Origin: Eremomyces bilateralis CBS 781.70
Lineage: Eukaryota > Ascomycota > Dothideomycetes > Eremomycetales > Eremomycetaceae
Reading direction: 5' to 3'
Length of the DNA stretch: 52,618 nucleotides
NCBI RefSeq assembly: GCF_010015585.1
Contig: NW_022985112.1
Location: 4,981 to 57,598, forward strand
In this document: piece by piece, positions 23,701 through 33,697 of the stretch
Numbering within the stretch: the stretch's first letter is position 1
How the letters are laid out: every line of letters starts with the position of its first letter
The notes under the pieces: model-generated
Seen by the model: only the letters and a program-made list of their open reading frames with translations
The model's database searches: none
Told to the model about the DNA's origin: nothing
Program-made: the position numbers and the translations under genes

Positions 23701-24243
23701 AACGGTTGGACACCGCTGTTATGGGCGGCAGCGAGAGGGCACGAGGCGATAGTTCGGCTGCTGGTCGAGCGGGACGACGTCGAAGCGGACTCGAAGGACA
23801 CCGACGGTCGGACGCCGCTGTTGTGGGCGGCAGCGAGAGGGCACGAGGCGATGGTTCGGCTGTTGGTCGAGCGGGACGACGTCGAAGCGGACTCGAAGGA
23901 CAACGACGGCCGGACGCCACTTGCTTGGGCTTCTATGAAGGGTTATACACTGGCCATGAATCTCCTTCTCGCAAGGGATGATGTCGACCCTAACTCTAAG
24001 GACAATTTTGGTCGGGCTTCATTATCGGTAGCTGTGGTGGGTGAGCACGAAGTGGCCGGCGAGCTACTGCTTACGAAGCAGAGCATTGAGCCTGGGTCTC
24101 AGGATATGTTCGGTCGCACACCGCGGAGGAAAAGAATTGCTCTTGCTGTAAGTTTCTTTCAGTTTAGCCGCTCCGTCTGCAGCCCAAGTACGAGAACCGC
24201 TACATCTATGTCGACAGGAAAAGACACGACTGAGTTTTACTGA
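20789..24243 (+). CDS. NACHT-ankyrin NLR with near-identical ankyrin repeats
   Basis: Exons 20789-21198, 21246-22133 and 22191-24243 give 1,116 residues. Intron 1 ends in a tandem acceptor (TAGCAG), so two isoforms differing by one codon are possible. Residues 1-125 (MEPLSVTTSVTAILQLT...) look like the fungal STAND N-terminal (Helo-like) domain. The NACHT domain has Walker A PGIPGAGKT near residue 237 and Walker B IIVDALDEYED near 333, so it should bind nucleotide. A winged-helix-like segment follows (LSWITYAQRKLTTQELCHAL). From about 22950 ten 34-residue ankyrin repeats are almost identical in protein and DNA; positions such as H/N and A/L/S vary between them. The 3' end is uncertain: splicing GTAAGT at 24150 to CTGCAG at 24190 would end at 24233 instead. 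By analogy with HET-D/HET-E, a likely role is non-self recognition or cell-death control. Confidence 0.9.
22950..23935 (+). repeat. 102-bp tandem ankyrin-coding repeats
   Basis: About ten 102-bp units, each containing GAGCGGGACGACGTCGAAGC, follow in phase and differ by a few bases. Divergence is concentrated at a few codons. The sixth unit is the most different. Such uniformity indicates recent unequal crossing-over or gene conversion. Antisense frames stay open across the array only because the unit repeats. Confidence 0.9.
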
Positions 24244-25178
24244 TGACGATTGAAGTGCGGACGATGCAGAAGACGAAAAATTGTTTGCAGCGGCGACCTT
24301 GGTAATGGCACTGGGTGTCGTAATTGCAGGCGAGCTGATGTGGAACCTCATATTTGCCAGTTTCCAAGAGTGAGTACCTTTCCCTGCCCATGGCTGATTT
24401 GTAGGACACTTACACCCCTACGGTAGGTTGGGACTCTCATAGAATTTATGGACTCCCAACCCCTAGGAGCATACAAATCGCTAGGTGGTTAAAGCGACTC
24501 TGACATTTGCGAAAGGGGTCAACAGATTGAACACACAACGATAGATCCAGATAACATGACAAGCTGTCCCTAATTGCAAAGCAACACTGCACCAAGGATA
24601 TATGGAAGAGATGGCAAACTTGGCCTCATCTGGTTTTCTCTCCGCTAAACGCAGGATCTACAATACCTACGCTCCGGGCCTCTTTAAGGGAAAGAAACAT
24701 CTTTACAATCTTTACCATGGGATGCAGAGAGTGTACTTTCGACGGACCCCGTCTTTAGGTGGTATTGACCCTCTGATTTCAACCTCTTTTATACCGGCGG
24801 GAGAGTTATGGGGAACTCTTATTGCTGTGTCACAGTCGTACTTTTCGTGCTTTGAGGCGTTGATGATTGTTGCCTTATGGCCTGATATGGATGCCTCACG
24901 ATACGATCCGGATGCACGATGTGATGTGATGCCTCCGATGTGTTAGGGGTTATCACGTGGTGATTCACAATCCCGCTTTGTGTATATTACATCTCTCTCT
25001 CTGTTCTGGTTTCCCATTCTCCTTCTTCATCTTTCGTTTCGTCGAATACAAGCTGTTTTACGATAGTGATCCATATCCATGGTCCTCCAAAATAGCACCG
25101 TGACATGCTGTATGTTTTTGTTTTGTTTGAATTTTGTAGATTGCTAGGTTGATATTGAGAAAAGCTTTAGTTACTACT
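24244..25178. other. Region after NLR 1, no secure gene
   Basis: Bases 24263-24370 read as an acidic then hydrophobic stretch (EDEKLFAAATLVMALGVV... ending FASFQE) that could be a further NLR exon with a membrane segment. A 114-codon open frame at 24602-24946 (MEEMANLASSGFLSAKRRIY) has no recognised motif and may be chance. A CT microsatellite lies at 24990. Confidence 0.35.
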
Positions 25179-25298
25179 ACATACGGCCACATCAACCTGA
25201 ATATAGGGCATCCCGTCCGCTCTGCCGTACTCAAGCAGGTTAGAGATGGAATAGTACTACGGTGGGTGACCACGTGGGAACTCTCTCACCGTAGTACT
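25179..25298 (+). rRNA. 5S ribosomal RNA gene or diverged copy
   Basis: The 120 bp match the fungal 5S plan: 5' ACATACGGCCAC, the GGGCATCCCGTCCGCTCTGC region of loop B/helix III, an internal control-like stretch around AAGCAGGTTAGAG, and the conserved GGGTGACCAC. Helix II is kept with matched changes (AACCTG with CAGGTT). The 3' end (CACCGTAGTACT) pairs only partly with the 5' end but forms a perfect 12-bp inverted repeat with AGTACTACGGTG at 25253-25264, unlike normal 5S RNA. So this may be a minor 5S type or a pseudogene. Single dispersed 5S copies are normal in filamentous ascomycetes. Confidence 0.8.
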
Positions 25299-26469
25299 AC
25301 TCGGCTCGTCTGCCATTGGCTGGACTTGTTACCATACATACTTAGTCAACGAGGGATATGGGGAGATAGTCTTCGCGCGTCTCCCGCCCATCCATCGCTG
25401 CAATTAATTTGATGCGCCCCTGAATACGTGGCATCTTCTCATTGGTTCTTGTCCCCACCTTGAATTTTAGGGAAACCAGAAAGATTCAATTCTTTTAATG
25501 ACTTCGAGTGAATCTCTCACCCCTGCAATCCAGTGTGCTGAAGATATGGCGTTGGTTCACCTCTTACATCCTATTATTGCGCTGCCGTTCGACAACCCAG
25601 TCAACGATTCACTCGTTCGTCGAGAGGGTTATACCGTGGTGTTGACAACCGGGCCCACGATGCCATCGTTTGCATGAGCGAACGGATTTTGAGACACGGA
25701 CAATGCGCAATATCTGATCTGGTAAACCAACCAGTGGACTCTTCGCCTTTCAACATCTAAAGCCTAAGACCTCGGTTGAACGTGGATCGGCAGCTTGAAC
25801 TGTTCCTTGCCAAAGCCAAGTAATCCTGGGAAGTCGACACAACGACTCTGATCAACTCAATGTCCGTCTGAGATGCAGACGTTACTGGCGTTTTCAGATC
25901 GTGTTTATCTCCAAGCCTCAGAAGTTTTTGATGCACATGGAGAAAGACTGGTGAATCGCGCATCTCAATAATCTGTCATTTCCCGTTCTTTCGCGTAACC
26001 AAGTCCTCTCCATCGCCTTTTCAGTCCTGCTAACACAGTTCCAACTTTTGGACATGCATCTATCCGACTTTACAACGATTTTATTTGGACCATTCCCTTC
26101 AATTTCCTGTCAAATTTGAAACTCCCTGCTTGAAGAATCAACGGTGAGCATTCTCGGATCTGTCAAAGGCCAATGCACAGTATGTAGCCGCGTTATTCGA
26201 GCGGTTACCAGTATCTTCTCCCAAATCTGCAAGGCATTTGTTTGCCTCATACGTACGTGTCAATGGCTGGATGGCTTGAAAGACGGGTAGACTTATAGAG
26301 AAGAGGATTTTGTTGTACTAGCCAGTACTTTCTATAAAGAGTGGCCATTTCATCCTGACTGAAGTTTATTTCTTTCGCCATTTCAAAGTCAGCATCGTTT
26401 GCAACGAAGCCTCAACGTCGACCTTTTTCTCTTCGAACCTTTCATTACTTTGCTGAACTATCTGTCAAT
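25299..26469. other. Intergenic region and dynamin promoter
   Basis: No gene is recognised in this 1.2 kb. The last 150 bp are pyrimidine-rich, as expected for a leader of the gene starting at 26470. Confidence 0.45.
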
Positions 26470-29064
26470 ATGGCGAAGACAGCTTCCGCCGAGCCGCAAG
26501 GCAGCCCCCCTGTCCTTCTGCAGAATAGTGAGCACCGTGATCTCTTTGATATTGTCGACAAGCTTCGCTCTCAGGGCATAGGTCGTTACATTGATTTACC
26601 CCAAATCATCATCTGTGGTGACCAGTCTTCTGGGAAGAGTTCCGCCCTGGAAGCAATCTCAGGGATGTCGTTCCCAACAAAGGACACCCTCTGTACCCGG
26701 TTTGCAACAGAACTCATTCTTCGCCGAAGCCCCACGGTTGGCGTTAATATTTGCATCATCCCGAGTCCCGAACAGCCCGAGCAGAAGAAGGAAGAAATGA
26801 GGAAGTTTTCAGCTACCCTGAATGACATGGATATCGGACATATCATCGAAAGTGCAAAAGCAGTGATGGGATTGAATGACACTGGAAAGGTCTTCAGTTC
26901 CGACATCCTCCGGGTCGAGATTTCGGGACCAGAACAACCCCATTTGACGCTGGTGGACCTCCCGGGGTTGTTCACCGCCGGAAACAAGGATCAGTCTGAC
27001 GAGGACGCAGAAATGGTCGAATCTCTTGTGCTGTCTTACATGGAGAAGCCTCGGAGCGTTATTTGCGCGGTGGTGTCGGCTAAGAATGAGTTCGCACTTC
27101 AGTCCGTTACCTGACTTGCTCGCAAAGTTGACCCAAACGGCCAACGTACGCTCGGCATCATTACGAAACCTGACACACTGGACGAAGGCTCAGAAAGCGA
27201 ACGGTACTATGTCAATCTCGCCCAAAATAAGGACGTTAAGTTCCGCCTTGGATGGCATGTCTTAAAGAATAGGGACTTCAACTCTCGAAATGCCACCACC
27301 GCAGAACGCGACAGGTCCGAGGCCAACTTCTTCGCACGAGGCGTCTGGACTTCTCTGTCACCTTCTCAGCTTGGAAAGGCCGCCCTTGTGACCCGGCTCG
27401 GCGGAATTCTCGGAAACCATATTCTTCAACAGCTTCCAAGCGTTCTGCAAGATGTCGAAACTGAAGCAAAAGAATGTCGAGACACATTGGACAAACTTGG
27501 TGCAGGGCGAGCAACACTAGCTGACCAGCGGCGTTATTTGCTCAATATCGGCCAGCGTTTCTATAGTTTGATCAAGGCCGCTGTCGACGGAGTGTACACC
27601 GATCCATTCCTTTCAGACGTCACTGCTCAAGGCGTTTACGAGAGGCGCCTGCGCGCAGTGGTGCAGAACGCTTTGTCGGACTTTTCAGAAGAGATGTGCT
27701 TAGAGGGCCATGCTCAGGCCATTGTCGAGCACGCATCCCCCAACAAGCGCCGGGAAATATCCCGTGATGAATATATCGACGAGGTACAGAAACTCATGAG
27801 AAAGAGCAGGGGTCGCGAATTGCCTAGCACGTTCAATCCTCTGGTCGTCGAGGAGCTCTTCTCGAAACAATGCCAGCCATGGAGTGCCTTGATTTACAAT
27901 CTTGTTGATCGAATCCTCGAGGCAACATTCGCAGCAGTGAGCGCTACCTTGAAGCATGTCACCGACATACATACTGCGGAAAAGCTCCTCGCGAGGGTGA
28001 TCAACCCATCGCTTGACGGCCTGAAGAAGGACTTGAACTTGAAAGTCGACGAGATTTTGGGCCCTCACCTTTGTGGTCATCCGATTACATACAACCACTA
28101 TTTGACCGACACCGTCCAAAGGGTCCAGGCTAAGCGTCGCGCAGCGGCGTTGGAGAGACAGCTCGTGGCTTACTTTGATGACAAAGGAAGCGTAGTGCAT
28201 GAAATAGAATATCATCATTTCAATATGAAAAGTCTGGTCGAAACGCTTTCCGATCACACCGAGGTGAACATGGACAAGTTCGCTTGCTCTCTCGCTACCG
28301 ACATGATGGAAGCGTATTACAAAGTGCTTCTTACTATTCCCACAATTGAGTTCGCGCTGAAATTGAACAGGTTGCTCGCAAAACGGTTGTCGACGGAATC
28401 AGCGTTCTTGCAATCGAGAAATGCCTCCTTCAGAAGTTGCCGGAGCTGATATCTGCTCACATCGTTTGCGACATGGGCGACGATAAGATCCAACAAATTG
28501 CCGCCGAGGACGAAGATTCGGCGCAAGGAAGGGCACATGCAACGAAGAAACTTGGAATCCTCGAATCCAGCCTCATTGAACTGAAGCGTATGAACAAATA
28601 TCACGTTGCAGGAAGCCAGTCGTTTGGTTATCGCCCTCGTTCCCGGTTCTGGGAGAACGCTGACATCCAGACTGATTCGAAAGAGAAGGCGGCAGCTTTG
28701 GATGGTGCTCCGGGCAACCCACCTGGTTCCGATCCTCAAGGAAGGACGAAGATAGACATGTAAGCCTAGGTCTCCTCACCACCCGCAAGCGAATCGTCTA
28801 ACGAACAGCAGGGCGGGTTTGAATGAGAGCAGGCAGTCAGGGAACTCAAGCAAAGTGGATGGTCCTATGCTTCAAGCCGGTGGGAGCCCTGTTATCTCTT
28901 CGCCCCTACCTGCTGCTGAGAGAAACGAGTATTCTCATGGCCTGGTTTCAACGAAGAAACCCAAGAAAAGCAAAAAGAAGCCGGCAGAGAAAGCGGCCCC
29001 GATTGCCCCAACACCTGTATACATCGAAGATCACATCGAAGATGAGGTAATTTATGACTGGTAA
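26470..29064 (+). pseudogene. Dynamin-like large GTPase gene with an in-frame TGA
   Basis: Exons 26470-28323, 28371-28759 and 28812-29064 would encode about 831 residues. GTPase motifs are complete: G1 GDQSSGKSS near residue 50, G2 T in LCTRFATEL, G3 DLPG, G4 TKPD and G5-like VLKNRD. The middle (stalk) region and a GED-like C-terminal segment (IQQIAAEDEDSAQ...) follow, then a lysine-rich tail. The family comprises Vps1/Mx-like fission or antiviral GTPases; the tail is specific to fungal accessory members. Codon 215 (27112-27114) is TGA inside conserved QSVT-x-LARKVDPNGQRTLG. A CGA to TGA transition would explain it, since the frame is the same on both sides. Everything else, including introns, is intact, so the loss is recent, a base error, or read-through. 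Intron 2 ends in a tandem CAGCAG acceptor. Confidence 0.85.
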
Positions 29065-30327
29065 TGCTGTGGTCATTTGGTTAGGAGACGCAGTGCCCCT
29101 GGGATTATCTTTCTTCTTCATCATAATTTACTGTAGTTTAACAATCCAATGTGAAGTTTCTTTGCTGGTGGTCTGGTGGGGAATGCTCCTTGTGGCCAAT
29201 AAGCCATTGTGATAAGGTTCTTGTCGACTTACGAAGTAACAAATTCGTCGAATGGCTTGTCAAGTGTGTTTTCCGACATGGTGATTTAGTTGCAAATTTG
29301 GCAATAAGTACCACTTGCACGCAAGTAACTGACTTCCTCGTGTGTTGGTTTCGTGATGCGGCAATAGCAATTGCAAACTTCAATCGGTGAGAGAAAAACG
29401 AGGCATCCTGGTGGTCAAGTAATCGTGGATACCCGCATAATTACAGCGCAACACTTCGACGATCTTGCCCATATCCGAACCACACGCCTTATGAAGACAC
29501 CGGAATCGTGGTGAAATGTTGCAAGATCACAATATCCGACTTGGCTGCGCTATGTGAGTCACACCAGTCGTTGCTCATAGCAGATGCGACTTCAGAATTG
29601 GCTCTGCGCCTCGATGAGTGCGCATGCAGGATGCGCTGTCTTCGGCGGTTACATTGGTTGGCTCAGGTATGTTTGCCCACTAGTTAGCGCCGGGTGCGTC
29701 TGGTCCACCATCCAGCCCGCTCAGGCTCGGGATCTAAATACGGGCCGCACCGACGAGGGTCCAAATCTGGCAGCCAAGGTTCAACCGTCCCTGTTCGTGA
29801 AGCTTCAGATCTTATCCACTTGCCCGGCCCAGGCACTGTGTGCGTGACTCCTCCGCATGCATGAGAGTTAGATTAGAAATGTCGCCAGCTGAACACAGGT
29901 TACAGTCAGAAATTAGTAGGCTAACCATCTTTGGCTACGTGTACGTCTAGTATTTGGGCGCGTGTAGAGTACGTGTAGAAACCAGGGACGTGTATGTGTA
30001 GAATACCCAACGTGTACGCGCAGGACCATCCGGCCTAGACAGCTCAAGTTACAGGGAGGATGTCGATTTCGCTGCCGACTGTACAGTATCGCTCGTCCTG
30101 TTTGCGGGAACCCCACTGACTATACTCTATGTCCAGCAAAGCATTGATCCTCCGCTCCAAAGTCGCATAACCACTATCTCCAACACACCAGAGAAATTCA
30201 GCGCACCTGCTCTGTACGACGCATTCCTATCGTCATTGCATCTACCAAAGTCTCTTTCGTCAGGTTATATTATTCTGACGATCATCTCTGCATCGATATA
30301 ACAATACGATCTCCCACGTCGATTGCG
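29065..30327. other. Intergenic region with clustered CGTGTA motifs
   Basis: No gene is supported. At 29936-30020 the hexamer CGTGTA occurs about six times in 85 bp. Confidence 0.4.
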
Positions 30328-30745
30328 ATGGACTCTAAATCAACAAACGCGCTGTCAAACATGCCGGGGCTCACAGGCAACGATACTAGTGTTCGACAAA
30401 CTATCAAGGAGCATTTCCGTCCACTTGCCAAAATGCTTAAAAAAGGATACCCTTGAAACCAACAATCTCAACATTATAAAATGTCCCATGCCTAGTGGGT
30501 GGCAGTTTCAAGTCACTCGCTCTATCATCCAATCGTTTTTTAATGCCCTTCCTGGAACTATGAAAAGGTCTGGATATGGCGAGTGGAAGGAAGCAAAGGC
30601 TGTGTCGAGCGATAAGAGTGAAATTTGGATTATTTTGTATCGCTCCAGTGCTGTCTCAGAAGAGGACGCCTGTCGTGACGCTTTGTGTCAGGGCGCTGCG
30701 GAGCCGCTTCAATATACGAACGATGAGCTTAAGGATGAGAAGTAA
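30328..30745 (+). pseudogene. Small hypothetical gene with a one-base frame break
   Basis: The ATG at 30328 opens MDSKSTNALSNMPGLTG..., which runs to an A6 tract at 30439-30444 and then meets a stop. If one A is extra, the frame continues without further stops through PMPSGWQFQVTRSIIQSFFN to ...NDELKDEK and a TAA at 30743, about 138 residues in all. I recognise no family. Composition is coding-like on both sides of the A tract. It could be a base error, a decayed gene, or two unrelated frames. Confidence 0.45.
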
Positions 30746-33586
30746 TCATCAGGGCCTTCACCATCAGGTCTTGAGCCAGCCATTCGTTCAGGTTCATCAT
30801 TGGAAGGCGGTACGAAAACCAATGAGCAGAGAGCTAGGCATTGTCGTCGGATCCAGCAATTGTATCTCGGTTCTAATTGCCAAGGAGATTTGGTTGGGCT
30901 ATGTAACCGGAGGATTCATTTGTGATCCGCCTTGCCGTCCTGATCCTTGCAAGGTCGTAGGGAATGTTCTGGCTTAAGTAAAGCATCAGACAATATAAGA
31001 GTAGTCTGCACATCCTTCAATATTTCCCGTGGGACCTGCGAAATCAAACTATTGCTATTATAATCAATAAATGTGGTCTCAAGCCGAGAAAGTCGCTCAA
31101 ATCCCCCAAGTAGTTCTCGAATCTTCCCGGGAATTCGTCCAAGCATTGGTGAATTGCGTCCATGTCGTCCATCCGTGTTCAATCCGATGAAAAATTGGCA
31201 ATGCCGAAGTTTCTTCGGGTCGGGCACGCTGCGGCAGCTGGAACAATGCAATCCCTTTTTGCGGGCCACGCGAAAATCTGGTCGAGGGCAAGGGAAGTTT
31301 CGGAGAGAGCATTAAATTTTGAACGGGCTTGGCAGGAAAATTATAAAGAGCCGTGAACTACTCCTTCAGGTAGACATCCAATATCCTCACTGTTGAATAT
31401 GAAATTTCATCTTTTCAAACGACTACCTGATGAGTCCACTGCTTCCATCGTCATTATACTGCCGCTTTGGGTCGTTTGCTAGAGGCAGGCACCAAAGGAT
31501 AGAAAAACTCCTGACGCACTGCCCTTACCGAACAATACGGTACCAAGCTCCAGTCAATGGCGGGTCGAACGGCGATCAAAGTTATCATCCTAGTTGTAGT
31601 AGCGCTTTCGATGATTGTCGGTGCGAATGGGAAGCGTCGACAGCGGCGTCCTCATCGTGAGAGAGAGGAACGCCCTCGATAAGTCATTGGCACGAATCTA
31701 GTGAAGTTAAAAGGTAATGGGTTGTAATGGGATTATCTATGAAGTTAAAGGGGGCAATATAACTGCCAATCAACTTCTGTATCAACTATAAATCGAACTT
31801 CGATTTTCACGCCATCTATAAGGCCGGCAACTGAATCTTGGGACATGATCCCTAAATACTAAGTAAAAGAGACGACGGCAGGTCGGCTGCCAAATTGGGC
31901 GGGTTGCCTCTTCCGACCCTAGCGCCCTGCTGCTGTCCCCGCTCATTGGTCGATGCGAATCCCCCGAAGATTTCCCGCCTTTTCCGCCGAGTCTGCCTCC
32001 TCGACCTTCAGTATATAAAACCCGCTTCCCACCATCCCTTCTTCTGCCGTTTTATTTCATTCTCCTCCGTCTCCCCCTTTCTTTTACCACCCCTTTCAAC
32101 TACCGCGGTGTCCAAGAGATCGGCCGCTCTTCATCATCCTTCGCTCCCAACTTACCCTTTCGCCCGCCCTCCTTCGCTCTCGCCGCCCGCTTACTCTGCT
32201 TTCGATTGCATTCCCCTGCGGGCCCACCCCTCCTTGTCGCAGTTCCAAATACGCTATGTCCACACTGCGCTGCGGTCTCTTAGTTCTCGAGAAGCCCATC
32301 TACTTGAATTGGTTAGGCACGCCGCTAGTTTCCTAGACCACCTTCTCTCTCTCAAGAGAGTGAGAGTCTCCCCGACTACGAATCGATATTCTCGTCATTC
32401 ACGGTCCTGCTCAAGTTCAGCCGGCGGGCGACCATCTCGCTCATTCTCTGCTCGTCGTCGTCGAGTGGCCCTCGCCGCCTCCGGCATTGGGGCCCGTTGA
32501 TTCCGTTCGGCCATGCCGATCCCAGTGCCTCGATCCACCGTCATCCTTTAATTTTGAGTCATTAGAAGGACGGTCACAAGACCCAACCCCACTTTGCTGC
32601 TGCTACGTGGCATTGCCGGATTCGTGGGATAAGCCGGTCGAGATGACGAGAGGGTGAGAGGCGCACGCCATATTTTTGCCTTCTTGGCCGTCTGGAAGAC
32701 GGTTGGGGGTGTTGGGGATCTATCTGACACCCGGCGATCCCAAAGGATCTCCAAGAAACCTGCTCAGCCCCTGAGCCTGCTCGACTCCGAGACTCAGGCG
32801 GCAGCCGGAGCAGTCGACGAGGTGGGGAGGGTCGGAATGCAGGGGAGTGAAAAGTGCGGAGAGACTTGTTCAAACTCAAACTAGGGCTGTTATGGAGCGA
32901 TGGCGCAGTCAGCAGACACACATGACGCAGGATGCACGACGTCTCCCCGCTCCGAGAGGCGCCGCAAATTTCGCACTGAGTTTCCCGAGGTGCTGTATGA
33001 GTGAATACGGGCGAATATATGCGCGTTCATGCGTTAGTATCTCCGGCTCTTGTATGGCTCCATCCTAGGTGCGACGCGGAGCACGCTCTTGCCCTTCTTC
33101 AACAGGTGATCGCCAGATGGAATACCCCAGAGCGGTGGGTTCGCGCGAAGGATGATTTCGTTCTGGTCCAGGACCTGAGCCGCCAGTTGCCAGTCCGCCC
33201 TTAGAAATTGCATACTGGATGCTTCGTTCAAAGGCTGAAATGGCCCAATCCAAGACCAAGAACGAGACACGTCATCCGAGGCTTCTTTCATCCGACAGAT
33301 GAGCGTGGATGCGATATTATGCTTGATTGGCGTTCCCACGCTGCACCTGCGAAAGTGCCGCTCGATCCTCCCATCTAGAAGACGGCGGCAGCGGCGTCTG
33401 AAGGTTCGGTCTGGCTGTCCAGGGCGGAGGAGGCGATTTCATGCTTCTCCTGCCCTTTTGATTGAACCCATGTTTTCAGCCCTTCCACGCTCGCTCTTTC
33501 TCGCAAGCCGCAATTCATGGGAGCGGCGAGCGAGAACTGACCTAATTTCCCGCACGGGCGAGCAAGAGAAGGAGTACGCTTTGCCA
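30746..33586. other. Long stretch without a secure gene
   Basis: Weak candidates only. Minus-strand 30916-31269 spells a coding-like frame with CSSCRS and C-Q residues (RKKGLHCSSCRSVPDP), possibly the end of a gene whose start is lost. A promoter-like segment at 32012 precedes a C/T-rich open frame (31895-32500) that I do not believe codes. Bases 33280-33480 show no pattern. Confidence 0.35.
32012..32020 (+). promoter_or_regulatory. TATA box followed by pyrimidine-rich leader, no recognised gene
   Basis: TATATAAAA is followed by about 100 bp of C/T-rich sequence, as in strong fungal promoters. No gene with a recognisable product follows, so this may be an orphan promoter copy. Confidence 0.35.
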
Positions 33587-33594
33587 TATATAAA
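33587..33594 (+). promoter_or_regulatory. TATA box of the Myb/SANT-like gene
   Basis: TATATAAA lies 111 bp upstream of the ATG at 33698. Confidence 0.5.
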
Positions 33595-33697
33595 GGTGCC
33601 AGCTATTCCATTATCCTCCTTCTCAAAGAGCACCGACTCCTCACACTTTTCAGTGATACACTTTCGTCCAGCAGCGAGGTAGTCCCAAAAGGCGAAC

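Noticed and set aside
22904-23920. Two long antisense frames (over 320 codons) across the NLR 1 ankyrin array
   Set aside because: They stay open only because the 102-bp unit is a multiple of three and repeats; the products are low-complexity Ser/Arg/Pro mirrors of the ankyrin code.
22950-23935. Regular repeats considered as a CRISPR-like array
   Set aside because: The repeats are contiguous coding ankyrin units without spacers in a eukaryotic gene.
31895-32500. 201-codon open frame after a TATA-like site
   Set aside because: The first 100 codons are C/T-rich leader-like sequence read as Ser/Pro/Leu; no motif and no good start context.
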